DNA of 64,000 nucleotides from positions 124,001 through 188,000 of the forward strand of contig JAUZVC010000001.1 in NCBI GenBank assembly GCA_031844405.1, read 5' to 3'. This stretch comes from Knoellia sp031844405. GTDB taxonomy: Bacteria > Actinomycetota > Actinomycetes > Actinomycetales > Dermatophilaceae. The position numbers and the translations under genes were made by a program. This document shows positions 41,401-49,945 of the stretch, in pieces; within the stretch, counting starts at the first letter, position 1; each line of letters opens with the position of its first letter. A model generated the notes under the pieces. It saw nothing but the letters and a program-made list of their open reading frames with translations, was not told the origin of the DNA and ran no database searches.

Positions 41401-44400
41401 GCCGACGCCTACCTCAAGGGCGTGCCGGGCATCGACGTGCAGACGATGTACGACGCCGCACTGAGGAACGCCGAGGTGGCGCCACCGAACGAGAACGTCG
41501 GTCGCAAGGGTGCGGCGCGAGGGCTCTTCCTCGGCTACACCCCCACCTCGGTCTCGGAGAGCGCCTCCTGGTCGCTCGAGGGCTACATCAACGACTACGG
41601 CATCGCCAACCTGTCGAAGCAGCTCTACGACAGCACCGATGCCAGCGACCCGCGCCACGCCGAGTACAAGCAGAACCACGAGTACTTCCTCAGCCGGGCC
41701 CAGGACTACGTCCGCCTCTTCAACACCAAGGTCGGCTTCTTCCAGGGCCGCACGGAGAGCGGCGCGTGGCGGCAGTCGTCCGCGGACTTCGACCCGAGGG
41801 TCTGGGGCTTCGAGTTCACCGAGTCCGACGGGTGGAACTTCGCCTTCCACGCCCCGCAGGACGGCAAGGGACTGGCCAACCTCCTGGGCGGGCCGTCTGC
41901 GCTGGGTGACAAGCTCGACGAGTTCTTCGCCACCCCGGAGACCGCTGAGCTGCCCGGCTCCTACGGCCGCCCGATCCACGAGATGCTCGAGGCGCGCGAC
42001 GTCCGTCAGGGACAGTGGGGCCTGTCGAACCAGCTGTCGCACCACATCCCGTACATGTACAACTACGCCGGCGAGCCCTCGAAGGGGGCAGCCGTCATCC
42101 GTGAGGCACTCGCCCGCAGCTTCACCGGCAGCGAGATCGGACAGGGCTACCCGGGCGACGAGGACAACGGAGAGCTGTCGGCGTGGCAGGTGTTCGGCTC
42201 GCTCGGCTTCTACCCGCTGCAGATGGGCTCACCCACCTACGCGATCGGCTCCCCGCAGTTCACGAGGGCAACGCTGCACCTCGAGTCCGGCAAGGACCTC
42301 GTGATCGACGCTCCGGAGAACAGCGCGTCCAACGTCTACGTCCGCGGCGTCCGCGTCAACGGCAAGGCGCAGTCGAAGTCCTGGCTGTCGCACGACCAGA
42401 TCAGCGCCGGCGGGACCATCGAGTTCGACATGGGCGCGACGCCGTCGAGCTGGGGCACCGGCGCGGACGACGCGCCGCCCTCCGTCACGCAGGGCACCCG
42501 CATCCCGACCCCCCTCACCGACGCGACCGGGCCGGGCAAGGGCATCGCCAGCAGCACCGAGTCCGGCAAGGACGGCGCCGCCCTGTTCGACGACAGCTCC
42601 GACACCCGAACCACCTTCGCGGGTACGTCCCCGCAGGTCACCTACGCGCTGGGTGGAGCGACTGCACGCGTCACGCAGTACACGCTCACGTCTCCCGACA
42701 CCGGGGACGAGCCGACCAGCTGGGTCCTTGCAGGCTCCCAGGACGGCACGACCTGGACCCCGCTGGACAAGCGCACGAACGAGAAGTTCGCGTGGCGCCT
42801 GCAGACGAGGCCCTTCACGGTCTCGACCCCCGGGGTCTACCGCCACTACCGGCTGTCGGTCACCGGCAGCCGAGGCACGGCCTCGACCTCGCTCGCCGAG
42901 GTGCAGCTGCTGGCGCGAGCACCCCGGGTCGCCGAGCTCCAGCTGGCCGTCGACCGGGCACGCGCCTCCGGCGGGCTCAACCCCAGCACCGCCCGTGACC
43001 TCACGGCCCTGCTCACGCAGGCCACACGGGCCGAGGCAGCCAACGACACCGCCGCGGTGGCGGCCACGCTCCAGAAGGTCAAGTCGATCCTCGTCGAGGC
43101 TCCGTCCAACCGGATCGAGCCCGCCACGCGTGACGCGATCCTCCTCGTGCTCTCGCAGTGGCTGAGCCCAGCCTCCGGCCTGCCCCAGCTGCGCGAGCAG
43201 GTGGCAGCCCTCGAGCGCAGCGGAGACATCCAGAAGGCCACCGCTGCCGACCTGCTCGGCATCCTGACCAGGGCCCAGCAGGCCGAGGCCGGAAGCCACG
43301 CTGCCGACCTGGGCACACAGCTGACCCTGCTGCGCAAGGCTGTCGCCGAGGCGCGGACCACCAAGGTGAGCGAGAAGGCGAAGCGCATCCTCCTTCCACT
43401 GATCGACGCCGAGATCGCCGTGCCCACGTCGGTCTCACGGACCCAGGACGCCGTGGGCGTGCTCATGGAGTCGTACGACCCGGAGAAGGCCTGGTGGCCG
43501 TCGAGCTGGTGGAACTCGGCGGTGGCCCTGCAGACCGTCGGGGACTACATGCAACGCACCGGCGACCGGCAGTACCTCGCACAGATGGACCGCACGTTCG
43601 AGAGGAACAAGGGCGTGTTCCCGGCCGGGGAGCTGTCGGGCGACCCACTGCTGGGCAACTTCACCTCGCGGGCCATCGACGACTCGGAGTGGTGGGCGCT
43701 GACCTGGCTGCAGGCATACGACCTCACGAAGGACAAGAAGTACCTCGACATGGCCGTGACCATCGGCGACTACGTCCAGGGCTACTGGGACACGACCTGT
43801 GGCGGTGGCGTGTGGTGGGACGCGGAGCGGACCTACAAGAACGCGGTCACCACCGGTCTCTACGTGCGCCTCACGGCCGAGCTGCACAACCGGATCGAGG
43901 GTGACACCGTCTGGCTCGCCCGGTCCAGGGCCGGCTGGACCTGGTTGATGTCGAGCGGGATGGTCAACGCGGACGGCCTCGTCAACGACGGCCTCACCGG
44001 GGCCTGCGCCAACAACGGCGGCACCGTCTGGAGCTACAACCAGGGTCTGGCCATCGGTGCCGGGCTCGAGCTGTGGCGGGCGACCGGCGACGCCGAGGTG
44101 CTGGCGACCGTCCGTCGGCTGACCGACTCGGCGATCGGCTCCCCGGCGCTCGTCAAGGACGGCGTGCTGACCGAGAAGTGCGACGCCGTCGACGCGACCT
44201 GCGACGACAACGCCAAGCAGTTCAAGGGTGTGTTCATGCGCTACCTCATGGACGCGAACGACACCCTCAAGGACCCTCGCTACCAGGCGTTCGTCGACCG
44301 GCAGGCGACGAGCGTGTGGACCCTGGACCGCGACGGCGAGGGTCGTCTCGGGCAGCGGTGGTCAGGAGCCGACAGCGTCGCGCACCCGAACGTCTTCGAC

Positions 44401-44457
44401 TGGCGGACCCAGGCGAGCGCCCTGAGCGCGCTCATCGCGGCGGTGCCCAAGGAGTGA
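38473..44457 (+). CDS. Secreted GH92 alpha-mannosidase / GH76 alpha-1,6-mannanase fusion with discoidin-like domains
   Basis: 1994 residues, one chain. Signal peptide to about 30; a Gal-binding-like region to about 250; an F5/8-type (discoidin) domain about 262-392; a GH92 unit about 577-1330 (start TTRGTNSSDRFSRGNTIPAT; catalytic-face VNNGFWDTYRTTWPAYSLL near 915 and GYPGDEDNGELSAWQVFGSL near 1224); a second F5/8 domain about 1342-1481; a helical coil about 1482-1636; and a GH76 domain about 1637-1994 with the Asp1736-Asp1737 catalytic pair (RAIDDSEWWALTW). GH92 removes alpha-1,2 (or 1,3) mannose branches, and GH76 cuts the alpha-1,6 backbone. ATG 38473 lies close after AAGGA. Confidence 0.87.
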   Translation: MRTVPRSLSIIVLAATALAPVLPAGATPRAAAQAPRAAVVSANGAPTTTAAVPAAGRAVAATTAPAFATSFEEGEQQPSWVNTPDLDAQGKPRTAGVTGASILERGPSTPTGPDLLAAPTDQLPWEGPFQNGVGPVPGTITPTTTPAGEPAVRWSMQSAGETWIQVPMPGLALGTTYRAQVTLQGEGELFLNVYSGSSDVGGEVVTLTDAPRTLTVDLTTPGSRGGTPQFQIRTRARGAIDAVVSAPSVQKLVPGAVDFPGNVTDQVAKVAASRENAPNETAAKLADGDVGTKWLAGGRSNWVTYELAAPAAVVAYALGSANDAPGRDPRDWTLQGSHDGTSWTSLDTRANQGFPNRFQTRQYSFANTTAYRFYRLDITANAGDDGTQLAEWLLSTKAIPPSDMTTTVGSGPSDAYNARPNVGFTGTAALHYMGAHTTEGRAYSYNKVLDVDLPVSATTELAYKIFPELTGGDLTYPSTYAAVDLAFTDGTHLSDLEARDQHGKVLSPQGQGAGKVLYANQWNSVVSSIGAVAEGRTIDRIVVAYDKPEGPADFGGWIDDISVRAAEAVTSPARPSDHVVTTRGTNSSDRFSRGNTIPATTVPHGFNFWTPVTNAGTTRWLYDYARGNNAQNRPQLQALSLSHQPSPWMGDRQTFQVMPSAKSGVPAAGRTARALSFSHDNEVAKPHYYGVTFDNGLKAEITPTDHAAMMRFTYPGNESSLVLDNITDAGGLTLDAAGRSISGFTDVGSGDNSLGMTRMFVHATFDAPVTDSGKLGGGGGGDVTGYLRFDAGADRTVTMRIATSLISLEQARKNLALEIAPTDTFEDVRERAQTLWDEKLGVIDVEGATPDQLTTLYSNLYRLNVYPNSGHENVGTAAAPVFKHAVQSSTSTDPSPEGTTATATGARVNEGKVYVNNGFWDTYRTTWPAYSLLYPTQAGEMVNGFLQQYKDSGWVSRWSAPGYANSMTGTSSDVAFADAYLKGVPGIDVQTMYDAALRNAEVAPPNENVGRKGAARGLFLGYTPTSVSESASWSLEGYINDYGIANLSKQLYDSTDASDPRHAEYKQNHEYFLSRAQDYVRLFNTKVGFFQGRTESGAWRQSSADFDPRVWGFEFTESDGWNFAFHAPQDGKGLANLLGGPSALGDKLDEFFATPETAELPGSYGRPIHEMLEARDVRQGQWGLSNQLSHHIPYMYNYAGEPSKGAAVIREALARSFTGSEIGQGYPGDEDNGELSAWQVFGSLGFYPLQMGSPTYAIGSPQFTRATLHLESGKDLVIDAPENSASNVYVRGVRVNGKAQSKSWLSHDQISAGGTIEFDMGATPSSWGTGADDAPPSVTQGTRIPTPLTDATGPGKGIASSTESGKDGAALFDDSSDTRTTFAGTSPQVTYALGGATARVTQYTLTSPDTGDEPTSWVLAGSQDGTTWTPLDKRTNEKFAWRLQTRPFTVSTPGVYRHYRLSVTGSRGTASTSLAEVQLLARAPRVAELQLAVDRARASGGLNPSTARDLTALLTQATRAEAANDTAAVAATLQKVKSILVEAPSNRIEPATRDAILLVLSQWLSPASGLPQLREQVAALERSGDIQKATAADLLGILTRAQQAEAGSHAADLGTQLTLLRKAVAEARTTKVSEKAKRILLPLIDAEIAVPTSVSRTQDAVGVLMESYDPEKAWWPSSWWNSAVALQTVGDYMQRTGDRQYLAQMDRTFERNKGVFPAGELSGDPLLGNFTSRAIDDSEWWALTWLQAYDLTKDKKYLDMAVTIGDYVQGYWDTTCGGGVWWDAERTYKNAVTTGLYVRLTAELHNRIEGDTVWLARSRAGWTWLMSSGMVNADGLVNDGLTGACANNGGTVWSYNQGLAIGAGLELWRATGDAEVLATVRRLTDSAIGSPALVKDGVLTEKCDAVDATCDDNAKQFKGVFMRYLMDANDTLKDPRYQAFVDRQATSVWTLDRDGEGRLGQRWSGADSVAHPNVFDWRTQASALSALIAAVPKE

Positions 44458-44520
44458 CCGGCTGCCCCGCTGGGCTGCCCGCGGCCTCCCCATCCCTCGA
44501 GGGTGGGGAGGTCGCGGTGC

Positions 44521-45738
44521 TCAGGCGGTCTGCTCCCGGAGGTAGCGCCCGAAGTGGGGCACCGTGAACGCGATCCGGCCGCGCTCCCCCGAGTAGATGA
44601 GGCCCTTCTTGAGCAGGGCGTCGCGCGCCGGCGACAGCGACTGTGGCTTGCGGCCCAGGTGCGCGGCGACGTCCGCCGTCGGCACCGACTCGATGTCGTC
44701 GAGCTCCTCGACCCCGCCCTCGGCGATGGCGACGGCGACGTCGGCCATGGCCCGGAGGTACTCCCGCTCCCCCGGTGTCGCCCGCTCGAACCGCGACCCG
44801 AAGAAGCCGACGGCGAGCTCGGCCTCGGCCTCCGGCGCCGCCACGCGCACGTCGTCGGCCGTCACCGGCGACTGCGGCGCCCGGTCCCACGCGGCCTTGC
44901 CGTAGGCCTGGATGAAGTAGGGGTAGCCACCCGTCGCGGCATACATCGCGTCGAGCGCACCCGTCTCGTAGGCCGCGCCCTCCTCCTCCGCCGGCACGAC
45001 GAGCGCCGCATCCGCCGCTGCGCGCGGGAGCCGGTCGATGCGTGAGTAGCGAAAGAGCCTCTCGGAGTAGGACTTCGAGGCTGACAGGACAGCAGGCAGG
45101 TGCGGCAGCCCGGCACCGACGACGATGACCGGCAGGCCCGACTGCGAGATCTCGTGGCAGGCCGCGCAGAGCGCCGAGACGTCGTCGGGGCCGAGGTCCT
45201 GCATCTCGTCGATGAAGACGGCGATGCCGCGACCGGTGTCGGAGGCGAGCCCGCCGACGTCGGTGAGGAGCTCGACGAGGTCGATCTCGATGTCGCCCGA
45301 GTCGGCGCGTCCGGCCGCGGCAGGCGCGTCGATGCCGGGGTTCCACTTCTCGCGCAGCTTGGTCCCCGAGGGCGCGTCCCGCTGGGCGAAGGCCTTGATG
45401 ACACCGAGGACATGCTGCACCTCCTCGTCATTCGGGTGACCGAGCTCGCGCACCGCCTGGTGCAGCGCCGACGACAGCGGCCGCCGCAGCGACTGGTCGG
45501 GGCGCGCCTCGAGCTTGCCGGTCCCCCACTTCGCGCGAACAGCCGCTGACCGCAACGCGTTGAGCAGGACCGTCTTGCCCACACCGCGCAGCCCGGTGAG
45601 GACGATCGAGCGCTCGGGGCGCCCGCGGCGCACGCGTTCGAGCACGACCTCGAAGGCGTCGAGCTGCTCGTCACGGCCGGCGAGCTCGGGCGGGCGCTGG
45701 CCGGCGCCCGGGGCGTAGGGGTTACGGATCGGGTCCAC
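44521..45738 (-). CDS. AAA+ ATPase with C-terminal winged helix (Orc1/Cdc6-like architecture)
   Basis: 405 residues. Walker A is LTGLRGVGKTVLLNAL, and Walker B is IAVFIDEMQDLGPDDVSALC with sensor 1 near LPVIVVGAGLPHL. A winged-helix-like end (PTADVAAHLGRKPQSLSPARDALLKKGLIY) suggests DNA binding. NPYAPGAGQRPPELAGRDEQL opens it. These stand-alone actinobacterial ATPases are widespread, and their role is not known; annotations range from AAA ATPase to ArsR/replication-like protein. GTG start at 45738. It diverges from the lipoprotein gene. Confidence 0.82.
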   Translation of the reverse strand: MDPIRNPYAPGAGQRPPELAGRDEQLDAFEVVLERVRRGRPERSIVLTGLRGVGKTVLLNALRSAAVRAKWGTGKLEARPDQSLRRPLSSALHQAVRELGHPNDEEVQHVLGVIKAFAQRDAPSGTKLREKWNPGIDAPAAAGRADSGDIEIDLVELLTDVGGLASDTGRGIAVFIDEMQDLGPDDVSALCAACHEISQSGLPVIVVGAGLPHLPAVLSASKSYSERLFRYSRIDRLPRAAADAALVVPAEEEGAAYETGALDAMYAATGGYPYFIQAYGKAAWDRAPQSPVTADDVRVAAPEAEAELAVGFFGSRFERATPGEREYLRAMADVAVAIAEGGVEELDDIESVPTADVAAHLGRKPQSLSPARDALLKKGLIYSGERGRIAFTVPHFGRYLREQTA

Positions 45739-45768
45739 GATGGCACCGTATCCGCATGTCTAGGGCGG

Positions 45769-45800
45769 ACGGCATACATCCGAATAACGTCGTATGCCGT
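45769..45800. repeat. Inverted pair of the GTATGCCG octamer
   Basis: ACGGCATAC (45769-45777) and GTATGCCGT (45792-45800) are perfect complements with 14 bases between, in the divergent intergenic region. It may form a 9-bp hairpin or bind a dimeric protein. Confidence 0.7.
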
Positions 45801-45842
45801 GTCGCGCCGCTACTCTCGCGGCCTCCGCTGCCCGGGTGGGCA

Positions 45843-45880
45843 GGTGGGGTGCCGCGCCCCCAGGCACGCGGCACCCCACC
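45843..45880 (+). promoter_or_regulatory. Strong hairpin in the leader of the lipoprotein gene
   Basis: A perfect 14-bp inverted repeat (GGTGGGGTGCCGCG, complement 45867-45880) has a 10-base loop. TACTCT at 45811-45816 resembles a -10, which would place the hairpin inside an about 150-base leader before the ATG at 45974. It may be an attenuator, an RNA stabiliser, or the end of a short RNA. None is shown. Confidence 0.5.
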
Positions 45881-45973
45881 TTGCTGGACGGAGCATCCGA
45901 CGTGCCGCTGCGAAACCGCTGCGGATCCACTGCGGACCGGGAACCAGGCGTCCTGTGGGGCCGTCGAACGTTC

Positions 45974-46891
45974 ATGGGACGACGAGCGGCGAAGCGGCCA
46001 TCGATGGCTGTCGGCGCGATGGCGCTGACGGTCGTCGCCGTCCTCGCCGCCTGCGGGTCGCAGACCGCGGGCCCTGCAGGCAGCGCCCCGGCCCAGACCT
46101 CCGAGTCGGCGTCGCCGACGAGCAGCGTCGTCGACCTCGACCGCGAGGTCGCGGCGCGCGGGATGCTCATGCAGACGTCGTCGACCGCCGACGTCGAGCT
46201 CTGCCTCGGTGCCGTCCAGACGTCCTACCCACCCGGCTGCGGTGGCCCGAGGGTCGTGGGCAAGGTCGACTGGGAGGCGCTGGAGGCCGAGTCCGCCGCG
46301 GGCCGGACATGGTCCTCCGGTGACGTCTGGGCGGTCGGGCACCTCGACCCCGACGCAGGAACGGCGGGCACCCTCACCCTCACCCGTCCCCTCTCGACGA
46401 CCCCACCGGAAGGACTCACCCCGCCGCCGCAGCTCACCAGTCCGCGCTTCCCCCAGCTCTGCGATGACCCCTATGCCGGCGGCGGACGTCCCGGAGGCGG
46501 CACCACGGACACGCAGAACGCCCTGGCCGAGCAGCTGCCGACGCTCGAGGGCTACGTCGGGTCTTGGGTGTCGGACGGCTCCTCGGTGTTCAACGTCCTC
46601 GTCACCGGCGATGCGACCGCGGCCCGTGACACCCTTCGCGAGACGTGGAAGGGAGGGCTCTGCGTCCAGCAGCGCGACCTCCCGACGGAGAAGGACGTGC
46701 GCGCCGCGCAGGACGCGCTCTCGTCCCTGCCGGGGTTGTTGAGCTCGTCTGGCAACGCTCCCGAGGGTCGGCTCGAGGTCGAGGTCGTCGTGCTCGACGC
46801 CGCCACCTTGGACCGGGTCCTCGCCTCGGTCCGACCGTGGCTCGACGCCGACCAGGTGCGGGTGAGAAGCGCCTTCACCGCCCTGCCCTGA
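45974..46891 (+). CDS. Putative lipoprotein of unknown function
   Basis: 305 residues. The signal sequence MGRRAAKRPSMAVGAMALTV leads to a lipobox VLAAC (Cys about residue 28), so it should be a diacylglyceryl-anchored surface lipoprotein. The rest has a Ser/Thr/Pro/Ala linker, then two stretches with Cys residues and no recognised domain. GGGRPGGGTT is a glycine-rich insert. The frame is open upstream to 45794 but without a plausible signal peptide. The last 90 residues (EGYVGSWVSDGSSVFNVLVTG) look like an alpha/beta fold. No close relative known to me. Confidence 0.72.
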   Translation: MGRRAAKRPSMAVGAMALTVVAVLAACGSQTAGPAGSAPAQTSESASPTSSVVDLDREVAARGMLMQTSSTADVELCLGAVQTSYPPGCGGPRVVGKVDWEALEAESAAGRTWSSGDVWAVGHLDPDAGTAGTLTLTRPLSTTPPEGLTPPPQLTSPRFPQLCDDPYAGGGRPGGGTTDTQNALAEQLPTLEGYVGSWVSDGSSVFNVLVTGDATAARDTLRETWKGGLCVQQRDLPTEKDVRAAQDALSSLPGLLSSSGNAPEGRLEVEVVVLDAATLDRVLASVRPWLDADQVRVRSAFTALP

Positions 46892-46921
46892 CCCGTCGGC
46901 ACAGGCGCCGGCGAGATGGGC

Positions 46922-47260
46922 TCAGGGAACCTGCGGCTCGCTGCCGTCCACGGTCTCCATCGGCTTGCCCGCCGCGTGCCACGCGCGCATGCCACCGTCG
47001 AGGTTGGCCACGTCGTAGCCCTGCTGCTCGAGCCAGGGCAGGGTGCGCGCCACGCGGCCGCCGCTGCGGCAGGTGACGACGACGGTCTCGTCGCGCTCGA
47101 GGAAGGGGGCGAGCTCGTCGACGCGCGCCGGCAGCTCGCTCATCGGGATGTGCAGCGCGCCCGGAGCGTGACCGCGGTCCCACTCGTCCTGCTCGCGGAT
47201 GTCGAGGACGACGGCGTCGTCGGCGAGATCGGTCGGCTGCACCTGGGAGAACTGGCTCAT
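46922..47260 (-). CDS. Rhodanese-like sulfurtransferase, single domain
   Basis: 112 residues. DDAVVLDIREQDEWDRGHAPGALHIPMSEL is the rhodanese core (CH2A-like), and the catalytic Cys lies in TVVVTCRSGGRVART, a six-residue active loop. Single-domain rhodaneses shuttle sulfane sulfur or act in thiosulfate/cyanide detoxification. Cytosolic; no signal peptide. Stands alone between the lipoprotein and phoD genes, same strand as phoD. Confidence 0.88.
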   Translation of the reverse strand: MSQFSQVQPTDLADDAVVLDIREQDEWDRGHAPGALHIPMSELPARVDELAPFLERDETVVVTCRSGGRVARTLPWLEQQGYDVANLDGGMRAWHAAGKPMETVDGSEPQVP

Positions 47261-47311
47261 GCCACCGACGCTACGCGATGACCCTCCATCGCGACGTCCG
47301 GGCGCGGACGC

Positions 47312-48982
47312 TCAGTCGGCGTGGGTCTCGGCCGCGATGGTGTCGGCGACCTTCTGCGCGTCGGTGCGGCTGGACCGGAGCTCGCGCTGCGGCGACGCCT
47401 GCTCCTGCTGGAGGCCGCGCACGCCGTCCTCGATGACGAAGGTCGCTCGGGTGAACGCCTCGGCGCCGGGCGTCGTCACGAAGGGCACGCACCGGAACCG
47501 CGCGGTCATCTCGGTCGGCGTGATGGTCGTCGAGACGTAGCCGCGCAGGTTGGTCCAGAAGCGGAGGTTGGGGTTCCACGCCGCCCACGGGTGGGTGCCG
47601 TCCGCCTCGTCGTAGCCGTTGCCACCAGAGGTGATCGACGACGTGACGAGCTCGGAGCCGACCGGCTTCGTGCTGTCGACGGCGTCGTAGTCGAGGTAGA
47701 GGTCGCCGGCCCAGTGGGCGTGGACGTCGCCGGTGAGGACGACGGGGTTGCGCACCCCCGCGTCGACCCAGCCCCGGGTGATGCGCTGCCGCGACGGACG
47801 GTAGCCGTCCCACGAGTCCATCGAGACCGTCGTCGCGGCGCTGGGGTCGTTGTCGCGCCGGCCGAAGAAGACCTGCTGGCCGAGGATGTCCCACCGCTGC
47901 CGCGAGTCGCGGAACCCGTCGAGCAACCACCGTTCCTGGTCGAGCCCGGGCAGCGAGCGCGACGGGTCATCGGCCGCCGGGCAGTCCTTGTAGCCGTCGT
48001 TGCAGGCCTGGTCGCTGCGGTACTGGCGCGTGTCGAGCATGTGCAGCGTCGCGAGGTCACCCCAGGTGCTGCGGCGGTAGAGGTCGAGGTCCGGACCCGC
48101 GGGGACCGAGCGGCGGCGCAGCGGCATGTTCTCGTAGTAGGCGCGGTAGGCCGCGGCCCGCCGGTCGAGGAAGCCGGGGCGCTCGACGGCACGGTCGGCG
48201 ATGTCGTCGGCGTAGTTGTTGTCGACCTCGTGGTCGTCCCACACGACGAGCCACGGTGCGGCGGCGTGCGCGGCCTGGAGGTCGAGGTCGGTCTTGTACT
48301 GCGCGTGCCGCTGCCGGTAGCCCGCGAGCGTCGTCGTCTCCGGGCCCGCGTGCGTGCGACCGACGCCGGGGCCAGCCCCTTCGTACTGGTAGTCGCCGAG
48401 GTGCAGCACGACGTCCGGCCGCTCCGCGGCCAGGGCTGCGTATGCCGTGAAGAGACCCGCGGCGTAGTTCGAGCACGACGCGAACGCCATGTGCAGCGAC
48501 GACGGGGAGGACCCCGGAGCCGGGGTCGTGAGCGCACGCCCCGAACGCGACAGGTGCGGGCCGAGCCGGAAGCGGTAGAAGTACTCGCGGCCCGGCTGGA
48601 GCCCGGCGACCTCGACGTGCACCGAGTGCGCCCAGGCGGGGTCGGCCGCGGTCGACCCGGCTCGGACGACGTCCTCGAACCGCTCGTCGGTCGCGACCTG
48701 CCAGCCCACGCGGTAGGTCGAGGACGGCATACCCCCACGGCCGTCGGCGGCGAGCGGCTCCACGGCGAGGCGGGTCCAGATGACGAAGCCGTCGGGCTCC
48801 GGGTCGCCACTCGCGACACCGAGGGTGAACGGGTCGGAGCGCGGGATGACGGCGGCAGCGGTCGGACGGGAGTCCGCACGCGCGGACACGGTCGGGGCCG
48901 CTCCCGCGACGAGGGCTCCCGTGCCAACGGCGAGGCCGGTGCGGAGGGCGGTGCGGCGGCTGGTCTGCGTTGGGTTCCCCAT
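47312..48982 (-). CDS. phoD: PhoD-type alkaline phosphatase, Tat-exported
   Basis: 556 residues. A Tat signal (SRRTALRTGLAVGTGALVAG) is followed by the N-terminal beta-domain (FTLGVASGDPEPDGFVIWTRL) and a metallophosphoesterase core with HLGDYQYEGAG, VVWDDHEVDNNYADDI and VLTGDVHAHWAGDLYLDYD metal sites. PhoD hydrolyses phosphomono- and diesters outside the membrane, using Ca/Fe. The ATG at 48982 is the only start giving a Tat motif near residue 8. A PHO-like heptamer lies about 56 bases upstream. A second phosphatase (phoX) is at 54402. Confidence 0.9.
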   Translation of the reverse strand: MGNPTQTSRRTALRTGLAVGTGALVAGAAPTVSARADSRPTAAAVIPRSDPFTLGVASGDPEPDGFVIWTRLAVEPLAADGRGGMPSSTYRVGWQVATDERFEDVVRAGSTAADPAWAHSVHVEVAGLQPGREYFYRFRLGPHLSRSGRALTTPAPGSSPSSLHMAFASCSNYAAGLFTAYAALAAERPDVVLHLGDYQYEGAGPGVGRTHAGPETTTLAGYRQRHAQYKTDLDLQAAHAAAPWLVVWDDHEVDNNYADDIADRAVERPGFLDRRAAAYRAYYENMPLRRRSVPAGPDLDLYRRSTWGDLATLHMLDTRQYRSDQACNDGYKDCPAADDPSRSLPGLDQERWLLDGFRDSRQRWDILGQQVFFGRRDNDPSAATTVSMDSWDGYRPSRQRITRGWVDAGVRNPVVLTGDVHAHWAGDLYLDYDAVDSTKPVGSELVTSSITSGGNGYDEADGTHPWAAWNPNLRFWTNLRGYVSTTITPTEMTARFRCVPFVTTPGAEAFTRATFVIEDGVRGLQQEQASPQRELRSSRTDAQKVADTIAAETHAD

Positions 48983-49037
48983 GACCGCAACCGTTGCGGC
49001 ACAGCACGACCGGCGGACGGCGTGCAGACGTCCACCG

Positions 49038-49055
49038 GGTGAACCGTGCGTCAGC
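49038..49055 (-). promoter_or_regulatory. Weak PHO-box-like site upstream of phoD
   Basis: On the minus strand GTTCACC lies at 49044-49038, an exact match to the PhoP repeat unit; the unit 11 bases upstream (GCTGACG, 49055-49049) matches only 4 of 7 positions. The spacing to the phoD start (about 56 bases) is suitable. A single good half-site makes this weaker than the phoX box. Confidence 0.35.
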
Positions 49056-49080
49056 GCTGTGTCAGGATCGGACGGCGGGG

Positions 49081-49941
49081 CTACTTGAGGAACTTGCTCG
49101 TGCGGCGGTCGGCGAGCGGCTTGCCACCGGTCTGGCAGGTCGCGCAGTACTGCAGCGACGAGTCCGCGAACGACACCTCGCGCACGGTGTCGCCGCACTC
49201 GGGACAGACCTGCCCCGTCCGGCCGTGCACGCGCATCCCCTGCCGCTTGGCGTCCTTGAGCTCGGCCGCAGGCTTGCCCGACGCCGCGAGGACCGCGGCC
49301 GACAAGGTCTCGCGCAACGCGGCATACAGGCGTTCGGTCTGCTCGTCGTCGAGCTTGGACGCGATGGCGAAGGGCGAGAGCTTGGCGACGTGGAGGATCT
49401 CGTCGGAGTAGGCGTTGCCGACGCCGGCGATGATGTGCTGGTCGCGCAGGACGCCCTTGACCTGGGCATTGCGGCTGCCGAGGATCGCGCGGAAGTCGCT
49501 GAGCGAGAACGACTCCGCGAGCGGGTCCGGCCCGAGCGCCGCAATGCCCGGCACCTCCTCCGGTGAGGAGACGATGTATGCCGCGAGCGACTTCTTCGTC
49601 CCGGCCTCGGTGAGGTCGAAGCCGGACCCGTCGGACATGCGCACGCGCAGCGCGATCGGCGACTTGCCCGGCCGCAGCCGCGTCTCGGAGAGCGACTCGG
49701 ACCAGCGCAGCCACCCGGCGCGGGCGAGGTGGAAGACGAGGTGCGTCCCGCCGCAGTCGAGGTCGAGGAACTTGCCGTGGCGCGTCACGGAGTCGACCGG
49801 CGCCCCGACGAGCGCCTCCGGTGGCGGGTTGAACGTCTTGAGCACGGAGATGGACCCCAGCTCGACGCCGGTCACGGCCAGGTCGGCCGTGCGCGACGCG
49901 AGGAAGTCGACGAGCGCCTGGACCTCGGGCAGCTCGGGCAT
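49081..49941 (-). CDS. Fpg/Nei-family DNA glycosylase
   Basis: 286 residues. MPELPEVQALVDFL gives the catalytic Pro-Glu N-terminus, so Met removal is required. The H2TH helix region has the block HIIAGVGNAYSDEILHVAKLSP, and the C-terminal zinc finger has CPECGDTVREVSFADSSLQY with CATCQ (four Cys). Fpg/Nei enzymes excise oxidised bases with lyase activity. Which of Fpg or Nei cannot be decided. It begins four bases after the upstream phosphatase stop and shares its transcript. Confidence 0.9.
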   Translation of the reverse strand: MPELPEVQALVDFLASRTADLAVTGVELGSISVLKTFNPPPEALVGAPVDSVTRHGKFLDLDCGGTHLVFHLARAGWLRWSESLSETRLRPGKSPIALRVRMSDGSGFDLTEAGTKKSLAAYIVSSPEEVPGIAALGPDPLAESFSLSDFRAILGSRNAQVKGVLRDQHIIAGVGNAYSDEILHVAKLSPFAIASKLDDEQTERLYAALRETLSAAVLAASGKPAAELKDAKRQGMRVHGRTGQVCPECGDTVREVSFADSSLQYCATCQTGGKPLADRRTSKFLK

Positions 49942-49945
49942 GGCT

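Noticed and set aside
40051..42045. A 664-codon minus frame within the mannanase gene
   Set aside because: Shadow of the GH92 coding frame; no homology and no start signal.
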